Origin: Micromonospora gifhornensis
GTDB lineage: Bacteria; Actinomycetota; Actinomycetes; Mycobacteriales; Micromonosporaceae
Direction of reading: 5' to 3'
Length of the DNA: 64,000 nucleotides
Assembly: GCF_016863515.1 (NCBI RefSeq)
Contig: NZ_BOPA01000014.1
Span: 304,258-368,257 of the forward strand
This document shows positions 1 through 8,594 of the stretch, in pieces. Below the pieces are notes generated by a model. That model did not search any database. It saw only the letters and a program-made list of their open reading frames with translations, and was not told where the DNA came from. The number at the start of each line of letters is the position of its first letter. Positions within the stretch are counted from its first letter, which is position 1. Made by a program: the position numbers and the translations under genes.

Positions 1-302
1 TGGCCTGCCTGCGGGCAATCGACGAGGCGCACCGCAGCCCGCAGTGTCTTCCCGACATCCGTGCCCGACTGGACCACGGGGACACGGCCGGCGCGCTGGC
101 CGCCGTCGAGGCCCTCCTCGGACCCGATGCGCTGCTGCGCCACGGGGAGCTGCGGGAGGAACTGGAGAACGCCGCGTCGCGGCGGATCACGTACGGGCTG
201 TTCCGCGCCGGATTGATCGGGTCGGGACCTGCCACCTGCTCCCGGGACTGGCAGCCCAAGCGGGCCAGCCGCTCACACCCACGTCACGCGATCGCCCGCT
301 GA
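1..302 (+). CDS. C-terminal part of an unidentified protein
   Basis: An open frame enters from the left edge (codons begin at base 3) and stops at TGA 300-302, giving 99 residues. The visible part is Ala/Arg/Leu-rich and probably helical. It includes a pattern DHGDTAGALAAVEALLGPDALLRHGELREELE that reads like a helical-repeat or scaffold segment (shown here only as a description of composition: acidic/Leu helices), then a basic tail rich in Ser/Arg/His. It lies 70 bases upstream of the MoxR ATPase on the same strand, so it may be the first visible gene of that operon. I do not recognise the family. Codon use matches the neighbours. Confidence 0.6.
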   Translation, partial: ACLRAIDEAHRSPQCLPDIRARLDHGDTAGALAAVEALLGPDALLRHGELREELENAASRRITYGLFRAGLIGSGPATCSRDWQPKRASRSHPRHAIAR

Positions 303-372
303 CCTGCGGGACCGCCTTTCCCCTTCACTCGGCCCAGGGCCGAGCCACGACGACCTCACAAGGTGATCACAC

Positions 373-1617
373 ATGTCTTCCACCCGTACCTCGATCGACC
401 CCACCCCGATGCCGCAACTCGACGTCGCCGCCGACCTGCTCGCGCTGCTGGCCGACACCAGCACCGAGATCCGCTGCGACCCGCAGCTGGAGGCGCTGAC
501 CCTGGCCGTGGCCGCCGACCTGCCGGTGCTGCTGTGGGGTGAGCCGGGAATCGGCAAGACCGCCGCGCTGACGCAGCTCGCCACATCCCTCGACCTGCCA
601 CTCACGACGGTGATCGCCAGTGTCCACGAGCCGTCCGACTTCGCGGGGCTGCCCGTCGTCGGCGACGACCCGGCGAACCAGGGCGTGCCGATGGCACCGC
701 CGGATTGGGCGGTGCGCCTGGTTTGCGCCGGTCGCGGACTGTTGTTCCTGGACGAACTGTCGACCGCCCCGCCGGCGGTGCAGGCCGCTCTGCTCCGTCT
801 GGTGCTGGAGCGGCGGATCGGCAGCTTGCGCCTGCCGGCCGGAGTCCGCATCGTGGCGGCGGCCAATCCGCGATCCTCGGCAGCCGACGGCTGGGAGCTG
901 AGCCCGCCGCTGGCGAACCGCTTCGTCCATCTGCAGTGGACCCACGACCACGAGATCGTCGTACGAGGGCTGGGCGGCACCTGGCCCCGGGCGGTGCTGC
1001 CGCGGCTCGATCCGCAGCGGCTGCCGGAGGCCGTCACCTTCGCACGCCGTGCCGTGTGCGGGTTGCTGTCGGCACGCCCGGCGCTCGTGCACCGGCTGCC
1101 CGCCGGTGAGGCCGGTCGGGGCGGCCCGTGGCCGTCACCGCGCAGCTGGGAGATGACGCTGCGCCTGATCGCCTTCGCGACCGCAGCCGATTGCTCACGG
1201 GAGGTGTTGTCGTTGCTGGTCCGAGGTGCCGTCGGTGACGGTCCCGGACTGGAGTTGCTGGCCAGCCTGGATCGGATGGACCTTCCCGACCCCGAGGTGC
1301 TGCTCGCCGACCCGGACGCCGCCCTGCTGCCCGAGCGCGGCGATCTGCGTCAGGCCGTCCTCGACGCCGTGGTGGAGGCGGTACGCCGACGTCCGGAGCG
1401 GGCCCGTTGGGACGCGGCCTGGGACGTGCTGGTTCGCGCGCTGCGGACAGGTGCCCCGGATCTGGTGGTGGTGCCCGCGTCCACTCTCGCCCGGTTGCGT
1501 CAGGAAGGCTGGGACGTGCCCGCGTCGATCGAGCAGCTCGCCGGGGCGGTCTCGGTGTCCCGGCGGGCCGACCGGACGGCGGCCCGGGTCGCGGCGGTCG
1601 CGGGGACCGGCCGATGA
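373..1617 (+). CDS. MoxR-family AAA+ ATPase
   Basis: A 414-aa cytoplasmic AAA+ ATPase of the MoxR type. MoxR proteins act as chaperone-like ATPases with VWA-domain partners, often in metal-centre or complex maturation. Walker A (GEPGIGKT) is at residues 56-63 and Walker B (LLFLDE) at about 123-128, followed by the sensor-1 region around 'AAANPRSS'. The ATG at 373 has a modest AAGGTG ribosome site 7-13 bases upstream. Its stop overlaps the start of the VWA/metallopeptidase-like gene (ATGA at 1614-1617), so the two are translationally coupled; the pairing is the classic MoxR-VWA arrangement. The client substrate cannot be read from the sequence. Confidence 0.9.
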   Translation: MSSTRTSIDPTPMPQLDVAADLLALLADTSTEIRCDPQLEALTLAVAADLPVLLWGEPGIGKTAALTQLATSLDLPLTTVIASVHEPSDFAGLPVVGDDPANQGVPMAPPDWAVRLVCAGRGLLFLDELSTAPPAVQAALLRLVLERRIGSLRLPAGVRIVAAANPRSSAADGWELSPPLANRFVHLQWTHDHEIVVRGLGGTWPRAVLPRLDPQRLPEAVTFARRAVCGLLSARPALVHRLPAGEAGRGGPWPSPRSWEMTLRLIAFATAADCSREVLSLLVRGAVGDGPGLELLASLDRMDLPDPEVLLADPDAALLPERGDLRQAVLDAVVEAVRRRPERARWDAAWDVLVRALRTGAPDLVVVPASTLARLRQEGWDVPASIEQLAGAVSVSRRADRTAARVAAVAGTGR

Positions 1618-2864
1618 GCACCGGCCAGGCCGACACGCTGGACCGGGACAAGCTCTTCACCGCCCGGCTGCACGCCGCCCGGGTCCGGCCGTACCTGGCG
1701 ACGGCATTGTTCGCCCTGCACGTGGTCGAGTCCCGGTGGGTGCCGACGATGGCGGTGGATCCGCACTGGCGGTGCTACGTCTCGCCGAGGTTCGTGGACC
1801 GGACACCCGTGGAGGAACTCGCCGGAGTGTGGGTGCACGAGGTCTCGCATCTGCTGCGTGATCACCACGGGCGCAGCGATCGGGTGGCACGGGAACAGGG
1901 GCTGACCGGGCCGGGGGAGCGGCTGAGGATGAACATCGCTGCGGACTGCGAGATCAACGACGACATCTTCGGCGACGGGCTCGCCCGCCCGGAAGGCGCT
2001 GTCGAGCCCGGTGACCTGCTGCTGCCCGCGGGCCAGCTGATGGAGGACTATCTGCGGCAGTTCCGGCTCGGGCCGCGGCTGCAGCATCTGGCCTGGTTGG
2101 ACTGTGGCAGCGGCGCCGACGGACGGCAACGGCAGTGGGACCTCGGGCCGGACGGCGCGCACGCCCTCAGCCCGCAGGAACGGGACGCGGTGCGGTTCCG
2201 GGTGGCCGAGGGCATCACCGGTCGACCTGGTGACGTCCCCCAGGGCTGGCGACGGTGGGCGGAACGGGCGTTCCATCCACCGCAGCCGTGGCGGGAACTC
2301 CTGGGAGCCGCGGTCCGCTCGGCAGTATCCGCGCCCGGTGTGGGGGAGGACTACACCTACGGGCGGCCGTCGCGGCGCTCCGCCGGCACACCGGGCGTGG
2401 TCCTGCCGGCGCTGCGACGCCGGCCGCCACGGGTATGCGTCGTCATCGACACCTCCGGCTCGGTCAGCGACGCCGAGCTCGGCAGCGCCCTGCTCGAGGT
2501 CGCCGCGATCTCCCGGGCCGTGGGTGGCCGCCGCGACCTGGTCAGCGTGCTGCCCTGTGACGCGGCACCCCAGGTCGTACGCGCAACGTGTCAAGCCGAG
2601 GACATCCCCCTGATCGGTGGTGGCGGTACCGACCTGCGCGCCGGTTTCGCCAGGGCACTTCGAGACAGGCCGGGCCCGGATGTCATCGTCGTACTGACCG
2701 ACGGGCAGACACCCTGGCCGACCTCACGCCCGCCTTGTCGAACCGTGGTGGGGCTGTTTCCGCGGACCAGGCGGTGGGACGAGGACGACCCCGACTACGT
2801 GCCGGACTCACCGCCGCAGTGGGCGCGCGTGGTCACCATCGGATCCGCTCCCACCGCCCGGTGA
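1614..2864 (+). CDS. VWA-like / DUF2201-type putative metallopeptidase
   Basis: A 416-aa protein coupled by ATGA overlap to the MoxR ATPase. An HEXXH motif (HEVSH, residues 75-79) sits in a DUF2201-N-like metallopeptidase region. A DTSGS MIDAS-like motif at 279-283 marks a C-terminal von Willebrand A-like domain (DUF2201). The family is known as the VWA partner of MoxR ATPases; the reaction, if any, is unknown. There is no signal peptide, so it is likely cytosolic. The open frame extends further upstream inside the MoxR gene, but the start is placed at the overlapping ATG because the region before it has no protein-like character and the overlap is the usual coupling form. Confidence 0.85.
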   Translation: MSTGQADTLDRDKLFTARLHAARVRPYLATALFALHVVESRWVPTMAVDPHWRCYVSPRFVDRTPVEELAGVWVHEVSHLLRDHHGRSDRVAREQGLTGPGERLRMNIAADCEINDDIFGDGLARPEGAVEPGDLLLPAGQLMEDYLRQFRLGPRLQHLAWLDCGSGADGRQRQWDLGPDGAHALSPQERDAVRFRVAEGITGRPGDVPQGWRRWAERAFHPPQPWRELLGAAVRSAVSAPGVGEDYTYGRPSRRSAGTPGVVLPALRRRPPRVCVVIDTSGSVSDAELGSALLEVAAISRAVGGRRDLVSVLPCDAAPQVVRATCQAEDIPLIGGGGTDLRAGFARALRDRPGPDVIVVLTDGQTPWPTSRPPCRTVVGLFPRTRRWDEDDPDYVPDSPPQWARVVTIGSAPTAR

Positions 2865-3066
2865 GCCAGCCCGCCACGCTCACTACATCGATGCACGTCA
2901 GCGGCACTAAGTGTGCGTCGGCGGGTGGGTGGCGCAAATCACGGTGAGTCGATTGGTGTGAAACTCATTGCGACCAAGGGCTGGCGCATTGCTGTCCGTC
3001 GTTGGATGATGACCGCCGGTACACGACGTTGATCTCGGCGCCAGCGCCCAGACGGAGGGCTATTCC

Positions 3067-3753
3067 GTGAAGCACGACCATTCGCCTGTCCTGCCAGGTC
3101 AGGGCGCTACGGACTATGCGCGCTACATGCGTATCGATGCGCTGCTCGGTTTACAGCGGTCGCCGGACGAGGTCATACACCGCGACGAACTGCTTTTCCA
3201 GGTGGTGCATCAGTCGACCGAGTTGTGGCTCAAACTGGCGGCAGCGGAGTTGGCGGAGGCGACCGCACAGGTGGCTGCAGGGCGGTTGGCGGCGGCGGAG
3301 GCGTTCCTGGTCCGGGCGACGCTCGCCGTCCGCTTGATCACCGACCAGTTGGAGATGTTGCGATACCTGTCACCAGTGGATTTCCAGGCGATGCAGCCGG
3401 CGCTGGGCAACGGCTCCGGTGCGGAATCGCCTGGTTGGCGCGAGGTCCAGGGCGCCAGCCGAAAGCTCGGCCGGGCGTTCGACGAGCAACTCGCCACCCG
3501 CGGCATCGCAGCCACCGCGCTGTGCCCGACCGATGCGTCGGATCCGCTGCACCGGCTCGCCGAGGCGATGGTGGAGTGGGACGAGCGGGTGTCGGTGTGG
3601 CGGGTCCGCCATTACCAGGTGGCCCTGCGAATTGGCGGTCATCGGCCGGCCGGCAGCCCCGGTAGCGCGGCGAACATGCTGGCGAAACTCGCCGGGCACC
3701 GATTCTTTCCCGAGTTGTGGCAGGCACGGACGAGCCTCACCGCCGACGAATAA
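3067..3753 (+). CDS. tryptophan 2,3-dioxygenase-superfamily protein A (short)
   Basis: A 228-aa protein with the helical heme-enzyme fold of tryptophan 2,3-dioxygenase (TDO). The HQSTELW segment (48-54) matches the TDO distal-His motif HQAYELW. WRVRHYQ places a proximal heme ligand at His182, and the C-terminal FFPELWQART matches TDO. The substrate-carboxylate pair of classical TDO (Tyr113/Arg117 in Xanthomonas, in a YxxFR motif) is replaced: here the segment reads FQAMQ (106-110), so Arg is Gln. A normal indole-ring dioxygenation of free tryptophan is therefore doubtful. It starts at GTG with a GGAGGG site 8 bases upstream and is the first gene of a four-gene operon. Related heme enzymes serve secondary metabolism (for example MarE), so a modified substrate is possible. 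Confidence 0.8.
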   Translation: MKHDHSPVLPGQGATDYARYMRIDALLGLQRSPDEVIHRDELLFQVVHQSTELWLKLAAAELAEATAQVAAGRLAAAEAFLVRATLAVRLITDQLEMLRYLSPVDFQAMQPALGNGSGAESPGWREVQGASRKLGRAFDEQLATRGIAATALCPTDASDPLHRLAEAMVEWDERVSVWRVRHYQVALRIGGHRPAGSPGSAANMLAKLAGHRFFPELWQARTSLTADE

Positions 3754-3824
3754 CCCTGCTCAAACCCAGGATCTGCGGTCGGCAGCAGTGTGGTTCGTCT
3801 TTTCCACGTTTTGAGGGGTGGCAT

Positions 3825-5087
3825 GTGCGTGCGTTGACTTCCTGGTTGTCCGGCCCGAGTGAACCGCACAGCTTTCCCTACTCGCCGGTGCTTGCCGAAT
3901 TTCACCGGCTCGGTAAACACTTTGTCGAGAAGGATTTCCTCGCCCTGCTCGACAGCGCCCGGCAGGCAGTGGCCGGCCGGGCCACCACCAGCGGCGACGC
4001 CGCGACCCGGCAGCTGACCGACTTCCTGGACGTCGCACTCGACAAGTGGGACGGCCGCTACGACTATCGCAGTTACCTGGCGCTGCGGCTGCTTCGACTA
4101 ACGGATGATGCCGACGATCCGCCCACAGTGGAGGCCGGTGACGGGCGGCGGACCCGTGACCGGCTCCTCGTCCGCCTCGTCGCCGACACGCTGGCGTTCG
4201 AGTTGGCCGCCGCCGCGCACACCACCGGGCTGCTTCCGCAGGGCAGGCCCGGGCCGGTGCTGGTGGCCAAACGGTGCCGGCTGGGGGTGCGAGCCGTCGC
4301 CCCTGCGATGGCTCGTCTCGGGGTGATCGAGGCGGTCGGCGCGGGCACCCCGGCCACTACCACCGCCGGCCTGCTCGCCGTCGCCCGTGAGCTGGTCTGT
4401 CCGGGGGATCCGTCGTTGCGGCTGAGCATGCTGCCGGTGCATGTGACACACGACGAGTACCTGTTCATCCGGGTGCTCCAGGCGTACGAGTGCATCTTCG
4501 CCGGCGTCGCCGAGGAACTTCGCGCGGCGGTGGCGGCCCTGGCGGGGGACACGCCGGCCCTCGCCGCCGACCGGCTCGGCTACGCGGGTGACCTGCTGCG
4601 CACCGCAGGTCCCCTCTTCTCCCTGCTCGCCACCATGCAGCCGGAGTCGTTCCGCACCTTCCGGCAGTACACGGAGGGAGCCAGCGCGATCCAGTCCCGC
4701 TCCTACAAGCTGGTCGAGTCGCTGTGTCGTACGCCCGAGGTGGGCCGGCTGGACTCGGTCGCCTACCAGTCGGTGCCGGAGGTGCAGGCCCGGGTACGCG
4801 ACGGCCAGCCGACGGTGGACCAGACGTACCGGCGGGCGGTTGCCGACGGCCGACTCACCGGAGCGGACGCGGTCCTGGTGGCACGGCGGATGGCCACGTT
4901 CGCCGGTGCCCTGACGCAGTGGCGTCGTACCCATCTGCGGGTTGCGGTGCGGATGCTGGGTGCCCGGTCCGGCACGGGCTACACCGAGGGCACGCCCTAC
5001 CTGGCGGCGGTCAGCACCGCACCGGTCTTCGCCGCCGTCACCACAGATGCCGCCACGCCCGAGACGGACGAAAGGCGTTGCGCGTGA
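3825..5087 (+). CDS. tryptophan 2,3-dioxygenase-superfamily protein B (long)
   Basis: A 420-aa second member of the TDO superfamily (TDO/PrnB/IDO-like). The C-terminal 220 residues carry DEYLFIRVLQAYE (210-222), SFRTFR (275-280), GASAIQS and WRRTH (366-370), which align with the TDO core. Here the substrate Arg is kept (R280, with F276 in place of Tyr), the heme-ligand His is His370, and a TDO-like GTGYTEG loop follows (383-389). The distal His of HQAYE is replaced by Leu219. The N-terminal 200 residues are an extra helical region. The start is the GTG at 3825 with GAGGGG six bases upstream, 71 bases after gene A. The stop overlaps the next start (GTGA). The missing residue is the one retained in protein A. 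Confidence 0.75.
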   Translation: MRALTSWLSGPSEPHSFPYSPVLAEFHRLGKHFVEKDFLALLDSARQAVAGRATTSGDAATRQLTDFLDVALDKWDGRYDYRSYLALRLLRLTDDADDPPTVEAGDGRRTRDRLLVRLVADTLAFELAAAAHTTGLLPQGRPGPVLVAKRCRLGVRAVAPAMARLGVIEAVGAGTPATTTAGLLAVARELVCPGDPSLRLSMLPVHVTHDEYLFIRVLQAYECIFAGVAEELRAAVAALAGDTPALAADRLGYAGDLLRTAGPLFSLLATMQPESFRTFRQYTEGASAIQSRSYKLVESLCRTPEVGRLDSVAYQSVPEVQARVRDGQPTVDQTYRRAVADGRLTGADAVLVARRMATFAGALTQWRRTHLRVAVRMLGARSGTGYTEGTPYLAAVSTAPVFAAVTTDAATPETDERRCA

Positions 5088-6244
5088 GCCAACCTGAGCA
5101 GAGCCCCCGGTGCCTCGACGCCGCCGCACACGCCGCCCTGCGCGCGGAGTTCCCCCTGCTGGAAAGCTGCGTCTACCTGAACAGCAACTCCACCGGCGCC
5201 GCGCCGAGGGGCGTCGAGCGGGTGCTGCACGACTACTGGGAGACGCTGCGCACCTGGCGCGACGACGTCTGGCAGGACTGGCACGTCGGCCTCGACCGGT
5301 ACGCCGACTCGGTGGCGGCGCTGCTGGGCGCGCCGCCGGGCAGCGTGCTCACCGATGCGAACCTGAGCACGTTCCTGGCCCGGGTGGCGTCCTGTTTCGA
5401 CTACCGTCCGCCCCGCAACCGGGTGGTCATCACGGATCTCGACTATCCGACGGTGCCGTTCATCTTCCGCGCGTACGGCCGATATGGCGCGCAGCTCGAC
5501 GTGGTCGGCACCGGCGGCCCCCACCTGGACCAGGATGCTCTGGAAGCCCGGATCGACGAGCGGACCCTGCTGGTGTGTGTGCCGCACGCCAGCTTCACCT
5601 CCGGTGCGACCGTCGACCTGTCCCGGCTGGTGACCCGAGCCCGTCAGGTGGGTGCGCTGGTGGTGGTGGATGCCTTCCAGACCGTCGGGGTGGTGCCGTT
5701 CGACGTCACCGCGCTCGACGTCGACGTCGTGCTGGGCGGATCCCACAAGTGGCTGTGCGGCGCCGGCACCGCGTTCCTCTACGTCCGGCCGGACCTGGTG
5801 CCACTGCTGACTCCGGCGGCCACCGGCTGGCAGGCCGGCGACCGCGCGCTGACATTCCGACCCTCGCCCGGCTGGGCGCCCGGCATCCGTCGCTTCGCCG
5901 GCGGCACACCGTACCCACTCACCTCGCTGATCTCCCAGGTCGGCCTGGACCTGCTGCTCGACGTCGGCGCCGACGCCATCCGGCGGCATTCACTGGCGCT
6001 CACCCGGCGGCTGCTGGACCGGGCCGAAGCCGCCGACATCACGGCGGTCAGCCCCACCGACAGCGCCCGAGGGGGCGTGGTGTGCCTGGATGTCCCCGAC
6101 GGTGAGGCCGTCAAGCAGCGGCTGGCCGCCCGGGACGTGATCTGCAGCTGGCGCGGCTACCTGCGGGTCGGCCCGCATGTCTACAACACCCTCGACGAGA
6201 TCGACCTGTTCATGGATGCGCTGGAAGAGGAGCTGCACCGGTGA
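5084..6244 (+). CDS. kynureninase-like class V aminotransferase-fold enzyme
   Basis: A 386-aa PLP enzyme of aminotransferase fold type I, class V. PLP residues are visible: the Schiff-base Lys222 in GGSHKWL and the pyridine-binding Asp196 in VVVDAFQ; YLNSNSTG (31-38) resembles the kynureninase N-terminal substrate loop. Kynureninase cleaves kynurenine or 3-hydroxykynurenine to an anthranilate plus alanine. The neighbours (two TDO-like genes before, a methyltransferase after) support such a role, but cysteine-desulfurase-like relatives share these motifs. GTG 5084 overlaps the upstream stop; the longer frame upstream is antisense-like noise inside the previous gene. Confidence 0.75.
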   Translation: MSQPEQSPRCLDAAAHAALRAEFPLLESCVYLNSNSTGAAPRGVERVLHDYWETLRTWRDDVWQDWHVGLDRYADSVAALLGAPPGSVLTDANLSTFLARVASCFDYRPPRNRVVITDLDYPTVPFIFRAYGRYGAQLDVVGTGGPHLDQDALEARIDERTLLVCVPHASFTSGATVDLSRLVTRARQVGALVVVDAFQTVGVVPFDVTALDVDVVLGGSHKWLCGAGTAFLYVRPDLVPLLTPAATGWQAGDRALTFRPSPGWAPGIRRFAGGTPYPLTSLISQVGLDLLLDVGADAIRRHSLALTRRLLDRAEAADITAVSPTDSARGGVVCLDVPDGEAVKQRLAARDVICSWRGYLRVGPHVYNTLDEIDLFMDALEEELHR

Positions 6245-7275
6245 CCGTCACCCTCTCGCCCCGGGCGTTGATGAGCCTGCTCGTCAACGGCCCCAAGGCC
6301 ACGGACGTGCTGCACACGGCACTCGACCTGGGACTGCTCGACGCGCTGGAGGCCGGACCGGTCCGCCTCGACGCGTTGGCCACCCGGTTCGAAGTGCTTC
6401 CACTACGGCTGTACAAGTTCCTCGACTGCATCGAGAGCCTCGGCCTGCTGACCCGCGACGAGCCCGACGACGACATCGGTGCGACCAGCTACCGCGCCGT
6501 GGCGGGGCTGCGCGACGCGGTCAACGCGGTGGTCGGTCCCGACGCCACCGAGCGGGACAGAGACCGCTACCCGTGGCGGCAGTTGCACGGCCGGCTGGCC
6601 GAGAGCCTGCGGGGTGAGGTCAGCATCGACGACGGGTTCGCCTGGCCGCCGAAGACTGCCGAACAGACCGCCGAGTTCGAGCGCAGCATGGCCCTCGGCC
6701 TGGGACCGGCGATCGAGACGGTACGCCGGCACTCGGATCGACTCTGGTCGGACCGGCACCGGCTGCTGGACGTCGGCGGTGGAGACGGAACCCTCGCCGC
6801 ACACATCCTCGACACCGCGCCGAACCTGCGTGCCGACGTGTACAACCTGCCAGCGGTGGCACCACTGGTGGCCGCCACCCGCGACGCCCGCGGCCACGCC
6901 GACCGGCTCGGTTTCGTCGGTGGCGACTTCTTCGTCGAACCCCTACCGGGCGGCTACGACGCGCTGTCCTTCGTCCGGGTCCTGCACGACTGGCCGAACG
7001 CGGTGGCCCGCGAACTGGTCCAGCAGGCGTACGCGGCGCTGGAGCCGGGCGGGCTGATCCTGATCTGCGAGGAGTTCCGCACCCCGGACCGGCTGGCCAT
7101 GCAGTTCTTCTGGAGCTACTTCCTGATCGGCGTCGACAGCAGCGTCAGCCGACTCCGCGAGGCGGACTTCTACACCAAGCTGCTCACCGAGGTCGGCTTC
7201 CAGGACGTGGCAGTGCTGCCGGGCACATGGGAACTCGTCATCGCGTACAAGCCCTTGCAGCCCGGCCGGGTGTGA
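6241..7275 (+). CDS. SAM-dependent methyltransferase (O-methyltransferase 2 family)
   Basis: A 344-aa methyltransferase of the caffeate/hydroxyneurosporene O-methyltransferase family (PF00891 type). It has an N-terminal winged-helix dimerisation domain (to about residue 75). The SAM-binding LLDVGGGDG is at 175-183, and a second signature is VRVLHDWPNA followed by LEPGGLILICEEF. It is coupled to the kynureninase-like gene by a GTGA overlap at 6241-6244 and is last in the operon. Members of this family methylate phenols, and some (for example SibL-type) C-methylate 3-hydroxykynurenine in anthramycin-like pathways. Given the context I infer methylation of an aromatic kynurenine/anthranilate intermediate; O- versus C-methylation cannot be told from sequence. 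Confidence 0.85.
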   Translation: MTVTLSPRALMSLLVNGPKATDVLHTALDLGLLDALEAGPVRLDALATRFEVLPLRLYKFLDCIESLGLLTRDEPDDDIGATSYRAVAGLRDAVNAVVGPDATERDRDRYPWRQLHGRLAESLRGEVSIDDGFAWPPKTAEQTAEFERSMALGLGPAIETVRRHSDRLWSDRHRLLDVGGGDGTLAAHILDTAPNLRADVYNLPAVAPLVAATRDARGHADRLGFVGGDFFVEPLPGGYDALSFVRVLHDWPNAVARELVQQAYAALEPGGLILICEEFRTPDRLAMQFFWSYFLIGVDSSVSRLREADFYTKLLTEVGFQDVAVLPGTWELVIAYKPLQPGRV

Positions 7276-7386
7276 ATCCGAGCGATCTGACGCATCAGAG
7301 CTGAGTTCCTCGTTCAGGGTCGGGAAATCCGGACTTCCGATATAACGGACGCAGGAAATGTTCTTGATGCGAGGGCTTTGTCAACA

Positions 7387-8583
7387 ATGGACGAGAAAAC
7401 AACAGCCGGCCCGCTGTTGCGCACGCGAGAAGCCCCGAAGCAGCCCGCGTTCATCGAACTCTTCTTCGACCTGGTGTACGTCTTCGCGCTGACCCAGCTC
7501 ACCCACCTGATGATCGACAACCTCACCCTGGAGGGTGGGTTCGAAGCGCTCGTGCTGTTCTTGGCGCTGTGGTGGGTCTGGGTACTGACGGCGTGGATGA
7601 CGGATCAGTTCGACCCACAGCGCGCGTCCGTCCAGTGGTACGTGATCCTGGTCATGTTCGGCATTCTGCTGATGGCTATCCAGGTGCCGAAGGGTTTCGA
7701 TGGAAATGGTCTGTTCTTCGCCATCACGTTCAGCGCGATCAACCTTGGACGCTTTCTGTTTTGTGCAGGAGCCGCGCGCGGGACCACTCTGCTGCGCCAT
7801 GTGTTGCGCGCCCGATTCTGGTCCGTCATCTCGACGCTGTTCTGGATTCCCGGGGCATTCGTCGAAGGCTGGGCCAGGGGTGGCCTGTGGTTGGCGGCCC
7901 TGGCCGTGGACTATGTCTCGGCGTTGCTGCGCTGGCCAACCCCGTGGCGATCGCGCCGGGCGTTAGGGCCGGCGCTGGAACTCGCCGCGACTCACCTCGC
8001 CGAGCGCTACCGACAGGTCTTCCTCATCGCCCTGGGGGAGATCGTCCTGATCATGGGTCTGACCTTCACCAACACGGGTTATGACGCGTTCACGCCCAGG
8101 CGTACGGTGGTGCTCGCGCTGTCGTTCGCCAGCGCCGCCCTCATGTGGCGGCTCTACATATACCAAGCCGGATCCCAACTTGCCCCGGCGATCGCGGTCT
8201 CCGGCAACCCGCACCGCCTCAGCCAATGGTCTGCCTATGCCCATATGGCGATGGTCGCCGGGATTCTTTTGACGGCTGTCGGGTTCACTCTGGCCATCGA
8301 GCATCCGTTCGAGCGGACGCCGACATCCTGGGTCGCCGCCATAACCGGCGGCCCAGCACTGTTCCTGGCGGGGCGCTCCGCCTTCGAGTACGTGATCTTC
8401 GGGAGAGCGACCTGGCCCCGACTGATGGGAATCCTCGGCCTCGCCGGTCTCTCCGTCATAGCGCCACACCTGCTGCCGGAGGTCACGTTGGCGGCGACGA
8501 CTTTCGTCCTCATCGCACTCGTCGCGTACGAGACGGCGCGTGGCCATCGAAGACCACCAAAGAAGCCCGCACCATCCATCTGA
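7387..8583 (+). CDS. low temperature requirement protein A (LtrA) family membrane protein
   Basis: A 398-aa polytopic membrane protein with about 10-12 hydrophobic segments. It shows LtrA-family hallmarks: an N-terminal FIELFFDLVYVFAL helix, and the HLAERYRQVFLIALGE segment in the middle. LtrA proteins were named from a Listeria low-temperature mutant; their biochemical role is unknown. ATG 7387 has GAGGG 11 bases upstream; an in-frame TTG at 7378 is too close to that site. Upstream, TATAAC at 7340-7345 is a plausible -10. It is monocistronic, with the next gene on the opposite strand. Confidence 0.85.
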   Translation: MDEKTTAGPLLRTREAPKQPAFIELFFDLVYVFALTQLTHLMIDNLTLEGGFEALVLFLALWWVWVLTAWMTDQFDPQRASVQWYVILVMFGILLMAIQVPKGFDGNGLFFAITFSAINLGRFLFCAGAARGTTLLRHVLRARFWSVISTLFWIPGAFVEGWARGGLWLAALAVDYVSALLRWPTPWRSRRALGPALELAATHLAERYRQVFLIALGEIVLIMGLTFTNTGYDAFTPRRTVVLALSFASAALMWRLYIYQAGSQLAPAIAVSGNPHRLSQWSAYAHMAMVAGILLTAVGFTLAIEHPFERTPTSWVAAITGGPALFLAGRSAFEYVIFGRATWPRLMGILGLAGLSVIAPHLLPEVTLAATTFVLIALVAYETARGHRRPPKKPAPSI

Positions 8584-8594
8584 GTCAGCGTATG

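Noticed and set aside
44..499. 151-codon plus frame at the left edge
   Set aside because: It overlaps the MoxR start in another frame and is Arg/Pro-rich; the frame ending at 302 reads better as a protein.
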